DNA of 64,000 nt from Thermocaproicibacter sp036844765 (GCA_036844765.1 DAIUFE010000005.1:1-64000), one strand, 5' to 3'; positions 1 to 8,832 are shown, numbered from the stretch's first letter. A program made the numbers and translations. The notes: generated by a model from the sequence alone, not told the origin.

Positions 1-2
1 AC

Positions 3-552
3 GTCAACGTCCTGGTCTTCGACACCGAGGTGTACTCCAACACCGGCGGGCAGGCCTCGAAGGCGACGCCGATCGGCTCGGTGGCGCAGTTCGCGGCGAC
101 CGGCAAATCCACCAAGAAGAAGGATATGCCCGGCATGTTCATGACCTACGGCTACGTTTACGTGGCGCACGTGGCCATGGGCGCGGATTACAACCAGACG
201 GTCAAGGCGATCGCCGAGGCCGAAAGCTACGACGGCCCGTCCATCATCATCGCCTATGCGCCCTGCATCAACCAGGGCATCAAGGGCGGCATGGGCATCT
301 CCCAGCTGGAGNNNNNNNNNNNNNNNNNNNNNNNNNNNNNNNNNNNNNNNNNNNNNNNNNNNNNNNNNNNNNNNNNNNNNNNNNNNNNNNNNNNNNNNNN
401 NNNNNNNNNNNNNNCGCGACTTCATCATGGGCGAGGTCCGCTACAACTCGCTGACCCGCTCGTTCCCGGACCGCGCGGACGAACTGTTCACCAAGGCCGA
501 GAAGTACGCGAAGGAAGACTACGAACATCTGGCGAAGATGGCCGGCCGGTAA
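3..552 (+). CDS. nifJ: Pyruvate:ferredoxin (flavodoxin) oxidoreductase, C-terminal part
   Basis: This is the C-terminal end of the enzyme that decarboxylates pyruvate to acetyl-CoA with CoA and passes electrons to ferredoxin, the central step of clostridial fermentation. The visible part starts in the thiamine-diphosphate domain: DTEVYSNTGGQASKATP is the classic PFOR signature, followed by the GMGISQLE region. After the N run the reading continues with RDFIMGEVRYNSLTRSFPDRA and ends at TAA. The 5' part lies outside the window. The sequence before the gap reads in frame 3 and that after it in frame 1, so the N run does not have the true length; family members have roughly 33-37 residues there. 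A strong terminator follows. Identification is firm; the gene is complete neither at the start nor inside. Confidence 0.95.
312..414. other. Assembly gap (103 N) inside nifJ
   Basis: This is a run of 103 undetermined bases. The flanking coding frames disagree (frame 3 before, frame 1 after), so the real gap must be a length that joins them, such as 102 or 105 bases. It should not be read as a frameshift in the gene. Confidence 0.97.
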
Positions 553-578
553 CTTTTCCGGAACCCCGGTCTCTCAGA

Positions 579-618
579 AAAGGTCCCCCGGACGGCGCGC
601 CGTCCGGGGGGCCTTTTC
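579..618 (+). terminator. Rho-independent terminator of nifJ
   Basis: A GC-rich hairpin (GTCCCCCGGACG / CGTCCGGGGGGC, loop near 595-600) flanked by AAAAGG and CCTTTT lies 27 bases after the nifJ stop. The T run is short, but the stem is long and perfect. Confidence 0.85.
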
Positions 619-757
619 TGATCAAATTTTTGATCAAATTTTCGATCAAAGCGGCAGTTTACATTTTTTTTGCATTCCATTCATAAAAACATGAAACGTT
701 CATCACACCTTTTTAACAGATTGGGCGGATAATAAAACCAGAAAATCCAGGAAAGGA

Positions 758-2122
758 ATGATCGATATGATGGATCCCTTCTTCCGCAGCGGAACAGACA
801 GCGATCAAAATAAATCCATGACTCCCGCCGGTGAAAAGCGGGAAACGAACGGGACCGTATGGGAGGGCGACAGCTACCATTATTACCGGGACTACCGGGA
901 TTACGGCATGCCGGACCGCCCGGCCGTCCCCGCGGGGCCTTCGGGGACCGAGCCGCCCAAAAAAAGGCACGTGTTCCGGAACGTGCTGGTCGGCGTGCTG
1001 GCCTGCCTGGTGGTTTCGGCCGGCTCCGTCGCCGGCTTCGCCGCCCTGATCAACAACGGCACCATCCAGCTCAGCACCTCCGCCGGGGCGCCGTCGGCGT
1101 TCACCATCGTCAAGAACAGCAGCTCCGCGCCGACGACGAACACCTCGGTGACGACGTCGCAGCTCACGCTGCAGCAGGTGGCCAAAAAGGCCATCCCGTC
1201 GGTGGTGTGCATCCAGAGCTTCAGCGCCGCCTCGCGCGGCTCCCTGGAAGACTACTTTGGGAACAGTGACAAAGAGGCCTCCGTCGGAACGGGCAGCGGC
1301 ATCATCGCGACGAGCGACGGATACATCATCACCAACGCCCACGTCGTGGAAGGGGCCTCTTCGCTCAAAGTGACCCTCTCCAACGGAAAAACCTACGAAG
1401 CCAAGCTGATCGGCAGCGACAGCGTGACCGACCTCGCGCTGGTCAAGATCGACGCGGCCGGCCTGACGGCGGCGGAATTCGGCTCGAGCGGCGACCTGCA
1501 GGTGGCCGACACCGTGATGGCGATCGGCAACCCGGGCGGGCTGGAGTTCAACTCCAGCGTGACGGTCGGCTATGTCTCCGCCCTGAACCGCTCCATCACC
1601 AATTCCGAAACGGGCTACACCATGAAATGCATCCAGACCGACGCGGCCATCAACCCCGGCAACTCGGGCGGCGCGCTCGTCAACACGCGAGGGCAGGTCG
1701 TGGGCATCAACTCGTCCAAGATCGTGGCGACGGATTTTGAGGGCCTCGGCTTCGCCATCCCGATCGACAGCGCCCAGCCCGTCATCAGCGAGCTGAAGCA
1801 GTACGGCTACGTGAAGAACCGCGCCGTGCTGGGCGTCAGCGGCCAGTACGTGGACCCGCTGAGCGCACGCTTCAGCGGCATCAACGTGGCCGGGTTCTTC
1901 ATCTACTCCGTCAACAGCCAGTATATCAGCTCCGCCGGCATCCAGAAGGGCGACATCATCACGGCGATCGACGGCAAAACCGTCACGAGCCAGAGCGTGA
2001 TCACCTCCGCCGTCGCGGCCAAAAAGCCGGGCGACACCGTCACGCTGAACATTGTGCGGGCCTCCACCGGGCAGACGTTCACCGCGTCCGTCAAGCTCTC
2101 GCAGGCGACCGGAAAATCGTAA
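758..2122 (+). CDS. HtrA/DegP-family membrane-anchored serine protease with PDZ domain
   Basis: This is a trypsin-fold (S1C) quality-control protease acting outside the membrane. It has 454 residues. Residues 1-70 are a polar, Tyr-rich cytoplasmic tail (YHYYRDYRDYG), one membrane segment lies near 74-97 (VLVGVLACLVVSAGSVAG), then a Ser/Thr-rich linker. The protease domain carries the full triad: His195 (TNAHVV), Asp225 (DLALVKI) and Ser303 (GNSGGAL). A PDZ domain occupies about 350-445 (GIQKGDIITAIDGKTV). The start at 758 follows AGGAAAGGA. Family members degrade or refold damaged exported proteins, often under envelope stress. It is a single gene between two terminators. The organisation matches B. 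subtilis HtrA/YvtA/YycK-type proteins, but the exact orthologue cannot be set. Confidence 0.93.
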   Translation: MIDMMDPFFRSGTDSDQNKSMTPAGEKRETNGTVWEGDSYHYYRDYRDYGMPDRPAVPAGPSGTEPPKKRHVFRNVLVGVLACLVVSAGSVAGFAALINNGTIQLSTSAGAPSAFTIVKNSSSAPTTNTSVTTSQLTLQQVAKKAIPSVVCIQSFSAASRGSLEDYFGNSDKEASVGTGSGIIATSDGYIITNAHVVEGASSLKVTLSNGKTYEAKLIGSDSVTDLALVKIDAAGLTAAEFGSSGDLQVADTVMAIGNPGGLEFNSSVTVGYVSALNRSITNSETGYTMKCIQTDAAINPGNSGGALVNTRGQVVGINSSKIVATDFEGLGFAIPIDSAQPVISELKQYGYVKNRAVLGVSGQYVDPLSARFSGINVAGFFIYSVNSQYISSAGIQKGDIITAIDGKTVTSQSVITSAVAAKKPGDTVTLNIVRASTGQTFTASVKLSQATGKS

Positions 2123-2140
2123 ATCTTAATGATCGGCACA

Positions 2141-2171
2141 AAAAGGGGCCGCCCCCGGGCAGCCCCTTTTT
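2141..2171. terminator. Bidirectional terminator between htrA and the cinA operon
   Basis: AAAAGGGGC...GCCCCTTTTTT with an inner GCCC/GGGC stem lies between two convergent genes. It has A and T runs on both sides, so it can stop transcription from either strand. It abuts the stop codon of the minus-strand gene. Confidence 0.85.
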
Positions 2172-2668
2172 TATCTGTTTTTTTCCCGCCGCTCCATGCA
2201 GGCGGCGACCCGTTTTTCGTAATCGGGGCGCTCCGTTTTGGGGAACTCCCCCGGCAGACCGAATTTCCGTTTGAGGCGGCCGAACGTCGCCGGGAGCATG
2301 GTCAAAATCTCATAGGGGTCGTCCGGCAGGATCAGGATGGCCTGGTCGGCGCTCTCGACCACATAGCCCGTTTTTTCGCGCCCCGCCGCGCGCAGCACGC
2401 CGCGCGGCTCGCCCTCCCGGTCCGGCGGGACCCCCAACGTCCGGAAGACCGGCCCGGCGCAGTCCGGCCGGCGGCCGGGGCAGCCTCCGACCAGAAAAAC
2501 GGCCGTCCGCTCGCGGAGCATGCGGGCCAGGGCGGCGTTCAGGCCGTCCTCCCGCGCGCAGACCCGCACGTCCGCGATCTTCACGCCGAACAGTTCCGCC
2601 GCGCGGCGCAGCGTGCGCTGGCACGCGGAGGTCCGCCGGGCGAAATAGAACAGAATTCCCGCGTCCAT
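2171..2668 (-). CDS. Small protein of unknown function, possibly a divergent CinA/MoCF-like domain
   Basis: This protein of about 165 residues has no family that I recognise with certainty. The start at 2668 has GGAGGG at ideal spacing; open frame continues upstream but overlaps cinA. It starts 16 bases after the cinA stop, so it is the last gene of the iscS-thiI-cinA operon. The middle and end (FLVGGCPGR, GYVVESADQAILILPDDPYEILTMLPATFGRLKRKFGLPGE, split here at positions about 75-155) recall the N-terminal domain of CinA, where a GG motif precedes LPGPPSELIPML. That suggests a reduced molybdopterin-binding-like fold that lacks the CinA catalytic motifs. This link is inference from short motifs only. 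Confidence 0.6.
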   Translation of the reverse strand: MDAGILFYFARRTSACQRTLRRAAELFGVKIADVRVCAREDGLNAALARMLRERTAVFLVGGCPGRRPDCAGPVFRTLGVPPDREGEPRGVLRAAGREKTGYVVESADQAILILPDDPYEILTMLPATFGRLKRKFGLPGEFPKTERPDYEKRVAACMERREKNR

Positions 2669-2684
2669 TCGCTTCCCTCCGGAG

Positions 2685-3965
2685 CTATCCCCTGCGCTTT
2701 TCGCAGGAATAAGCGGCGTCCTCGATCCCGCCGAGGTCCAGGATCCGCCGGCGGAGCATGTCCAGCGCGTTGGAGGCCGCAAGCTCCCGCTGGTAGGCGC
2801 GGCCCTTGCGCGCCTTGCCGCGCATCTCGCGCACCCAGACGGATTCGCCGTCGCTCAGCGCGAGGTAGACGAGGCCGACCGGCTTTTCCGGAGTCCCCCC
2901 GCCCGGCCCGGCGATGCCCGTCACGCCCAGGCCGAAATCCGCGCCGGCAAGGGCGCGCACGCCCTGCGCCATGGCGCGCGCCGTCTGCGGGCTGACCGCG
3001 CCGCACTTCCGCAGCGTCTCCTCCGGCACGCCGAGGAGTTTCGTCTTCGCCTCGTTCGCGTAGGTCGTGACACCGAGGTGGAACACCTCCGACGAGCCGG
3101 GGATGTCGGTGATCCGCTTGGACAGCAGGCCGCCCGTGCAGGACTCCGCCGTCGCGACGGTCTGCCGCCGCCCGGCCAGCAGGAACACCGCGGCCTCTTC
3201 CAGGCTGCCGACGTCCACGCCGTACACGAACGCGCCGAACCGCTTCCTCAGCTCCGCCACGACCGGCCCGCACAGCCCGGCGGCCCGGTCCGCGTCTTCG
3301 GCTTTCGCCGTCACGCGGACGAACATCTCGCCCTCCTTGGCATAGGTCGCGCACGTGGGGTTCGCGCCGGCGCAGAGGTCGGGAATCCGTTCGGCCACAT
3401 AGCCCTCGCCCAGGCCGAAGATATGCACCATGCGCGAGACGATGGCCCCGCCGGCGCCGCCCGCCAGGAACGGCACGACGTAGCGCTTCAGCATCGGGAT
3501 CAGCTCGGAGGGCGGGCCGGGCAGCATCGCGACCAGCTTGCCGTCGCCGGTTCGGAAGCCGCAGCCCGGCGCCGTGCCGAAATCGTTCGGAAAAACGGTG
3601 CAGCCCTCGGGGAGCCAGGCCTGCTTTTTCTGCGTCTCCCCCAGCTCGCGCCCCTGGAAATACCGCTCGATGCGCTCCATGCTCCCGCGGTCCGGCACCA
3701 GCTTTTTGCCCGTCACGGCGGCGACGGTTTCCTTCGTCAGGTCGTCGCCCGTGGGGCCGAGGCCGCCCGTGGTGACGACGATGTCGCTCCGGCCGAGCGC
3801 GGTGCGCAGGGCGGCGCGCAGTCGCTCGGGATTGTCGCCCACGGTGCAGGCGTACAGCAGGCCGATGCCCGCGGGCGCGAGCTCCCGCGCGACGAACGAG
3901 GCGTCGGTGTTGACGGTGTGGCCCAGAAGCAGCTCCGTGCCGACCGAAATGATCTCTGCGTTCAT
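2685..3965 (-). CDS. cinA: Competence/damage-inducible protein CinA (nicotinamide-nucleotide amidase)
   Basis: This is a two-domain protein of 426 residues. The N-terminal half is the MoCF/COG1058 domain (EIISVGTELLLGHTVNTDA, TTGGLGPTGDDLTKE, MLPGPPSELIPML). The C-terminal half is the NMN deamidase domain (TAESCTGGLLSKRITDIPGSS, GVTGIAGPGGGTPEKPVG). Family members recycle NMN to nicotinate mononucleotide and can cleave ADP-ribose; in some bacteria the gene is linked to competence. The start at 3965 has AAGGAG. It follows thiI by 14 bases in one operon. Both domains have their conserved motifs, so it should be active. Confidence 0.96.
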   Translation of the reverse strand: MNAEIISVGTELLLGHTVNTDASFVARELAPAGIGLLYACTVGDNPERLRAALRTALGRSDIVVTTGGLGPTGDDLTKETVAAVTGKKLVPDRGSMERIERYFQGRELGETQKKQAWLPEGCTVFPNDFGTAPGCGFRTGDGKLVAMLPGPPSELIPMLKRYVVPFLAGGAGGAIVSRMVHIFGLGEGYVAERIPDLCAGANPTCATYAKEGEMFVRVTAKAEDADRAAGLCGPVVAELRKRFGAFVYGVDVGSLEEAAVFLLAGRRQTVATAESCTGGLLSKRITDIPGSSEVFHLGVTTYANEAKTKLLGVPEETLRKCGAVSPQTARAMAQGVRALAGADFGLGVTGIAGPGGGTPEKPVGLVYLALSDGESVWVREMRGKARKGRAYQRELAASNALDMLRRRILDLGGIEDAAYSCEKRRG

Positions 3966-3979
3966 AAAATATCCGCTCC

Positions 3980-5155
3980 TTACCGGTTGGGTTCGATTTT
4001 CGTGGTTTTCACGCGGGCGGCGCAGTCCGCAAGCAGGGCCTCGGCGTCCAGCGGCTCCTCCGCGCGGAGGACGGCCTCCAGCGCCGGCCGGGTGCGCGGG
4101 TGGCGCGGGGTGAAGACCGTGCAGCAGTCCTCGTACGGCAGGATGGAAAGGTCGTAGGTGCCGATGCGGCGCGCGAGCGCGATGATGTCCACCTTGTCCA
4201 TGCCGATGAGCGGGCGGAACACGGGCATCCGCGCGGCGGCGTCGGTGCAGGCGATGGCCTGCAGGGTCTGGCTGGCGACCTGGCCCAGGCTCTCGCCCGT
4301 GACCAGCGCCCCGCAGCCCTGCCCGACGGCGATCCGCTCCGCGGCGCGCATCATGAACCGCCGCATGATCACGGTGAAGAATTCCTCGGGGCATCGGGCC
4401 AGGATCTCTTCCTGCACCTTGGCGAACGGCACGGTGAACATCGTCATGCGCCCGGCGTACTCGCCCACGCGGCGGAGCAGGTCGGCGGCCTTCTGCTCGG
4501 CGCGCTCGCTGGTATAGGGCGGGCTGGCGAAATGCACGGCGGTCAGCTCGACGCCGCGGCGGGCCATCATCCAGGCGGCGACGGGGCTGTCGATGCCCCC
4601 GCTGATCAAAACGGCGGCCTTTCCGCCCGTGCCGACCGGGATGCCCCCCGCCCCGCGACGCGCGCTGCCGTGGACGTAGGCCGCGAAATCCCGCACCTCC
4701 ACCCGGACGGTGAAGCCCGGGTGTTCCACGTCCACGCGCAGGCGCGGGAACTTTTCCTGGAGATACCCGCCGACCCGCGCGCAGATTTCCGGCGAGCGGT
4801 ACGGGAACTTTTTGTCGGAGCGCCTGCACTCCACCTTGAAGGTCCCGGCCGCCGAAAGCTCCCGGTTCAGATACTCCGCCGCCCCGGCGCAGATCGCGCC
4901 CAGGTCCTTCGGCAGTTCGCAGGCGCGGGAAAAGGTCGCGATGCCGAACACCTTCGCGATCCGCTCCCCGGCGGCGTCCAGGTCCGCGCCCTCTTTCGGC
5001 GTGACATAGACCGTGGACTGCGCCTCGCGCACGTCGAACGGCCCGAACGCGGCCACGCGCCGGCGGATGTTCGCCAGCAGCACGTCCTCGAAGCCGCGGC
5101 GGTTCAGACCCTTGAGGACCACCTCGCCCAGCTTGGCCAATAAGATTTCCCTCAT
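3980..5155 (-). CDS. thiI: tRNA 4-thiouridine synthetase ThiI
   Basis: This enzyme activates U8 of tRNA with ATP and transfers sulfur to form 4-thiouridine; in many bacteria it also takes part in thiazole synthesis. It has 391 residues: an N-terminal ferredoxin-like/THUMP region (residues 1-165) and an adenylating PP-loop domain with SGGIDSPVAAWMMARRG near 180. There is no C-terminal rhodanese domain, as usual in Firmicutes, so sulfur is likely delivered directly by the adjacent cysteine desulfurase. It lies 11 bases downstream of that gene, a partnership also seen in B. subtilis (nifZ-thiI). Confidence 0.96.
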   Translation of the reverse strand: MREILLAKLGEVVLKGLNRRGFEDVLLANIRRRVAAFGPFDVREAQSTVYVTPKEGADLDAAGERIAKVFGIATFSRACELPKDLGAICAGAAEYLNRELSAAGTFKVECRRSDKKFPYRSPEICARVGGYLQEKFPRLRVDVEHPGFTVRVEVRDFAAYVHGSARRGAGGIPVGTGGKAAVLISGGIDSPVAAWMMARRGVELTAVHFASPPYTSERAEQKAADLLRRVGEYAGRMTMFTVPFAKVQEEILARCPEEFFTVIMRRFMMRAAERIAVGQGCGALVTGESLGQVASQTLQAIACTDAAARMPVFRPLIGMDKVDIIALARRIGTYDLSILPYEDCCTVFTPRHPRTRPALEAVLRAEEPLDAEALLADCAARVKTTKIEPNR

Positions 5156-5166
5156 TTTCGCCTCCG

Positions 5167-6306
5167 TCAGCGCGGGCGGCGCGCCAGGGCGGCGACGCCG
5201 TCCCTCAGCGCGCCCGCGAACGCCCGCACTTCCTCTTTCGTGTTATAGCGGCAGAAGCTCAGGCGAAGGGCCGAACCGATGCGCTCCTTCGGCAGGCCCA
5301 TCGCGCGCAGAACGTGGCTCGCGCGCCCGCGGGAGCACGCCGAACCGGAGGAAACGTAGACGCCTCGCTCCGAGAGGAAATGCAGCAGGGTCTCCGCGCG
5401 CACGCCCGGGACCGAAAAGTTCAGGATATAGGGCAGCGCGTCGTCCGGCGAGTTGATCACGGCGCCGGGAATTTCAGCGAGCTCCGCCCGGCAGAGCGCG
5501 TTCAGCTCCGCCATCGCGGCCCGCTCCTTCTCCGCGTCCGGCAGCGCCCGCACGGCGGCGCCGAGCCCGGCGATGAGCGGGACGCTCTCGGTCCCGGGGC
5601 GCAAGCCGCGCTCCTGCCCGCCGCCGTAGACGATCGGCTCCAGGTGCACGCCGGCGCGCACATACAACGCGCCGCAGCCCTTCGGCCCGTGGATCTTGTG
5701 CGCGCTCACACTCATCAGGTCCACGCCCAGCCTGCGCGGGCGCAGCGTCAGCTTGCCGAACGCCTGCACCGCATCCATGTGCAGCAGGGCCGGGGCCTTC
5801 GCCTCGGCGATCGCCTGCGCGGCCGCCTCGACGGGCAGGATCGTCCCGACCTCGTTGTTCACGCGCATCATGCTGACCAGGATCGTGTCGGGCGTGACGG
5901 CCTCCCGGATCTCCTCCGGGGCGATGCGGCCGAGGGAATCCGGCTTCAGGTAGACGACCTCGAAGCCCTCCCGCTCCAGCTCCTTCGCCGCGTTGAGCAC
6001 GGAAGGATGCTCGATCGCCGTGGTCACGATCCGGCGGCCGCGCTTTTTCCGCGCGCGCGCCGCGCCGAGCAGGGCGATGTTGTTGCTCTCCGTCCCGCCG
6101 GACGTGAAAAAAAGCTCCTCCGGCCGCACGTCCAGCAGCGCGGCGACGGCCTCGCGGGCGGAGCGCAGCTCGCGCTCCGCCCGGAACCCCCGCTCGTGCA
6201 GGGAGGACGGGTTGCCGTAATTTTCCGTCATCGTCTCCATCACTTTTTCGGCGGCCTCGCGGCACACGCGCGTGGTGGAGGAATTGTCGAAATAAATATC
6301 TTCCAA
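5167..6306 (-). CDS. Cysteine desulfurase (NifS/IscS family), likely partner of ThiI
   Basis: This PLP enzyme removes sulfur from cysteine and holds it as a persulfide for transfer. It has 379 residues. The PLP lysine is Lys204 in SVSAHKIHGPKG and the catalytic cysteine is Cys324 in SSGSACSRGRA. YFDNSSTT at the N-terminus is typical. No ATG fits; the start is TTG at 6306, placed after GGGAGGG, and upstream in-frame sequence would put that ribosome site inside the protein. It is first in the operon with thiI and cinA and has its own promoter. The gene order suggests tRNA thiolation as its main job (NifZ-like), although a role in Fe-S assembly cannot be excluded. Confidence 0.94.
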   Translation of the reverse strand: MEDIYFDNSSTTRVCREAAEKVMETMTENYGNPSSLHERGFRAERELRSAREAVAALLDVRPEELFFTSGGTESNNIALLGAARARKKRGRRIVTTAIEHPSVLNAAKELEREGFEVVYLKPDSLGRIAPEEIREAVTPDTILVSMMRVNNEVGTILPVEAAAQAIAEAKAPALLHMDAVQAFGKLTLRPRRLGVDLMSVSAHKIHGPKGCGALYVRAGVHLEPIVYGGGQERGLRPGTESVPLIAGLGAAVRALPDAEKERAAMAELNALCRAELAEIPGAVINSPDDALPYILNFSVPGVRAETLLHFLSERGVYVSSGSACSRGRASHVLRAMGLPKERIGSALRLSFCRYNTKEEVRAFAGALRDGVAALARRPR

Positions 6307-6343
6307 CGGGCTTCCCTCCCGAACAGATTCAAAAAACACGCTT

Positions 6344-6372
6344 ATTATACACCTTTTGCGGCGAACGGCCAA
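6344..6372 (-). promoter_or_regulatory. Sigma-A promoter of the cysteine desulfurase-thiI-cinA operon
   Basis: On the minus strand, TTGGCC (6372-6367), a 17-base spacer and a perfect TATAAT (6349-6344) lie about 40 bases upstream of the TTG start. Confidence 0.75.
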
Positions 6373-6397
6373 CCGTCCGCGTGCCGGGGCCCCCTCC

Positions 6398-7678
6398 CTA
6401 CGGGCGGTTCCCGCGGAAAACGGGCTTCTCCTTCGCATAGAGGATCCGCTGACCGGAATAGATACCCGAATAGCCCGAGAGCATATAGCTGACCCCGGCG
6501 GCGAGCAGGTAAAAGGCCGCGCCCTTCATCCCGAACAGCTCGACCGCGAACAGGAAAGCCGCCAGCGGACAGTTCGTCACGCCGCAGAACACCGACATCA
6601 GCCCCACGGCCGCGCCGAACGAGGGGGGCAGCCCCAGCATGCCGCCGGCCGCGCAGCCGAACGACGCGCCGACGAAGAACGACGGGACGATCTCGCCGCC
6701 CTGAAAGCCCGCGCCGAGCGTCAGCGCCGTGAACAGCAGCTTGAGGGCGAACGCCCACGGCGGGGCCTTCCCCGCCAGGGCGGCGGCGATCCCTTCACCG
6801 CCCATGCCGAGGTATTCCCCGCCGAACGCCAGCGCCAGCAGAACCACGCCCGCGCCCCCGGCCGCCGCGCGCAGATACGGATTCGGGAACCACCGGCGGC
6901 ACAGCCGGCCCGCGCCCCGCATGACGAAGCAGAAAAGCTCGCTGACCGCCGCGCACAGGGCCGCGAGGACCCCCACGAGCACGGCGACGCGCCAGCCCAT
7001 GGCCGGCACGCCGGAGACGGCGAAGGCTGCCGGCGGAATGCGAAACAGCCGGGCGACCGCCGCGCCCGCGACGGCCCCCACGGCGCACGGCACCAGCGCG
7101 GCATAGTACATCACGCCGACGGAGACGACCTCCATCACAAAGACGGCGGCCGCGGCCGGCGTGCCGAACAGTGCGGAAAAGCAGGCCGCCATGCCGCACA
7201 GCGTGGCCGCGTGGAGGTCTTTCTCGTCCAGCCGGAAGAGCCGCCCGAGGCCGTACCCCAGGCTGCCGCCGATCTGCAGGGCCGCGCCCTCCCGCCCGGC
7301 GGAGCCGCCGAACAGGTGCGTGACGGCCGTCGCGGAAAAAATCAGCGGGGCCATCCGCAGCGGGACCCGCTCGGGGGTCCGGACCGCCTCGATCACCAGA
7401 TTGGTCCCCCGCGGGTTCGGCACGCCGCAGAGGCGGTACAGCAGCACGATCAGCATGCCGCCCGCAGGCAGCAAATACACCAGCCACCCGTGCGCGCTGC
7501 GCAGGGCCGTCGCCCGCGCGACGCAGACGGAAAACAGCGCGCCGCAGCCCCCCGCCAACGCGCCGGCGGCGCACCCGAGCAGCACCCATTTCAGGAAGAC
7601 GGCCCCTTCGCGGGCCGCGCGCTTCGCCGTTTCCAAAAGAAAAGCGCCCGCGGCGCGCGCTTTTTCGTCCCGTTCCAC
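6398..7678 (-). CDS. ClC-family chloride channel/transporter
   Basis: This is a polytopic membrane protein of 426 residues with the voltage-gated chloride channel fold. The selectivity signature GSAGREGAALQIGGSLG matches the GREGP motif of the family, with Ala in place of Pro. The GxFxP-like region (GGEIVPSFFVGASFG) and about ten hydrophobic helices are visible. There is no CBS domain. The start is GTG at 7678, three bases after the rsmI stop, with AAAGGGG inside the end of rsmI, so the genes are co-transcribed. Whether it is a channel or an H+/Cl- or fluoride exchanger cannot be read from the sequence alone. Confidence 0.92.
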   Translation of the reverse strand: MERDEKARAAGAFLLETAKRAAREGAVFLKWVLLGCAAGALAGGCGALFSVCVARATALRSAHGWLVYLLPAGGMLIVLLYRLCGVPNPRGTNLVIEAVRTPERVPLRMAPLIFSATAVTHLFGGSAGREGAALQIGGSLGYGLGRLFRLDEKDLHAATLCGMAACFSALFGTPAAAAVFVMEVVSVGVMYYAALVPCAVGAVAGAAVARLFRIPPAAFAVSGVPAMGWRVAVLVGVLAALCAAVSELFCFVMRGAGRLCRRWFPNPYLRAAAGGAGVVLLALAFGGEYLGMGGEGIAAALAGKAPPWAFALKLLFTALTLGAGFQGGEIVPSFFVGASFGCAAGGMLGLPPSFGAAVGLMSVFCGVTNCPLAAFLFAVELFGMKGAAFYLLAAGVSYMLSGYSGIYSGQRILYAKEKPVFRGNRP

Positions 7679-7681
7679 CCG

Positions 7682-8527
7682 TCACACCCCTTTGCCGCCC
7701 GGGCCGGAGACGACCGCGCGGTAGATCTCGTTCTTCTTCCGGCCGGTCTCGGCCGCGGCGCGCCGCGCGGCCTCCGAGGCGGAAAGGCCGTCCTTCAGGT
7801 AGCTCCGCGCGAGGCCGGCGGCGTCCTCCTCCGAGGCCTTTCGCGGCTCCGGGGCGGGCGCGCCCTCCACGACGAGGACGAACTCGCCCTTCGCCCCGCC
7901 CTCCGCATAGTGCGCGGCGGCCTGCGAAAGCGTGGTGCGGATCACTTCCTCGTGAAGCTTCGTCATCTCGCGCGCGAGGGCGACGCGGCGGTCGCCCAGC
8001 GCGGCCAGAAGGTCCGCGAGCGTGGCTGCCAGCTTGTGCGGCGCCTCGTAGAACACGAGGGTGCGGCGCTCCGTCTTCAATTCTTCCAGCCGCTCCAGCC
8101 GGTTCTTGCGGTTGACGCTCAGAAAGCCCTCGAACGCGAAGCGGCCCGTCGGCAGACCGGAGACCGCCAGCGCCGAGACGACGGCGCTCGGCCCCGGCAC
8201 GACGGCAACGGGGATGCCGCGCGCGGCGCACTGGGCCACCAGCAGCTCGCCGGGGTCCGAGATGGCGGGCATGCCGGCGTCCGAGACCAGCGCGCAGGTC
8301 TCGCCCGCCTCGATGCGCGCGCAGATGGTCTCGCCGCGCGCGTATTTGTTGTGCTCGAAATAGCTGATCATCGGCTTGTGGAGATCAAAATGGGTCAGCA
8401 GCTTCCGCGTGACGCGCGTGTCCTCCGCGGCGATGAAGTCGGCCTGAGAGAGCGCCTGCACGGCGCGCGGCGAAAAATCCGCAAGGTTCCCGATCGGCGT
8501 GCCGACCACGATCAGCTTTCCGCTCAT
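7682..8527 (-). CDS. rsmI: 16S rRNA (cytidine1402-2'-O)-methyltransferase RsmI
   Basis: This tetrapyrrole-methylase-fold enzyme uses SAM to 2'-O-methylate C1402 in the ribosomal P site. It has 281 residues. Motifs: LIVVGTPIGNLADFSPRAV at the start, AAEDTRVTRKLL, VSDAGMPAISDPGE, VPGPSA, and FYEAPHKL. The start at 8527 has GGAGGAGG; an open frame runs upstream through the ferredoxin gene but has no ribosome site. It is part of the conserved darA-holB-ricT-rsmI neighbourhood of Firmicutes. Confidence 0.97.
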   Translation of the reverse strand: MSGKLIVVGTPIGNLADFSPRAVQALSQADFIAAEDTRVTRKLLTHFDLHKPMISYFEHNKYARGETICARIEAGETCALVSDAGMPAISDPGELLVAQCAARGIPVAVVPGPSAVVSALAVSGLPTGRFAFEGFLSVNRKNRLERLEELKTERRTLVFYEAPHKLAATLADLLAALGDRRVALAREMTKLHEEVIRTTLSQAAAHYAEGGAKGEFVLVVEGAPAPEPRKASEEDAAGLARSYLKDGLSASEAARRAAAETGRKKNEIYRAVVSGPGGKGV

Positions 8528-8578
8528 GTTTCCTCCTCCGTGCGGCCGGCTTCCGGCGCTCCGGGCGCGCCGCCCGCA

Positions 8579-8613
8579 AAAAAGAGCGGGGCGCTTCGGC
8601 GCTCCGCTCCCTT
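8579..8613 (-). terminator. Terminator after the ferredoxin gene
   Basis: Read on the minus strand: GGGAGCGGAGCGC, a CGAA loop, GCGCCCCGCTC and then six Ts. It lies just after the ferredoxin stop and before the rsmI ribosome site, so rsmI may need its own start or read-through. Confidence 0.85.
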
Positions 8614-8625
8614 CCGTCGAACTCA

Positions 8626-8796
8626 TTACGCCTTCTGGGGTGCGCCCACCGGGCAAACGCTCGCGCAGGAACCGCACTCCGTGCATTTTTCGGGGTCGAT
8701 CACGAACTTGCCGTCGCCCTCGGAAATTGCGCCGACCGGGCACTCGGCGGCACACGCGCCGCAGGAAATGCAATCATCGCTGATCTGATAGGCCAT
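8626..8796 (-). CDS. 2[4Fe-4S] ferredoxin, clostridial type
   Basis: This 56-residue electron carrier begins MAYQISDDCISCGACAAECP and has two CxxCxxCxxxCP cluster-binding motifs (CISCGACAAECP and CTECGSCASVCP), the size and layout of clostridial ferredoxin. The start at 8796 has GGAGGTGT. It has its own promoter and a strong terminator, consistent with high, independent expression. It is the natural electron acceptor of the pyruvate:ferredoxin oxidoreductase at the left edge of the window. Its position inside the ricT-rsmI locus is a feature of several Clostridia. Confidence 0.96.
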   Translation of the reverse strand: MAYQISDDCISCGACAAECPVGAISEGDGKFVIDPEKCTECGSCASVCPVGAPQKA

Positions 8797-8832
8797 CTTT
8801 TAAGACACCTCCATGCTTGGATTTCAGACTTT

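Noticed and set aside
312..552. Frameshift in nifJ
   Set aside because: The frame changes only across a run of Ns whose length is an estimate. The sequence on both sides is normal PFOR, so a gap-length error is the simpler reason. The same holds for ricT at 9324-9359.
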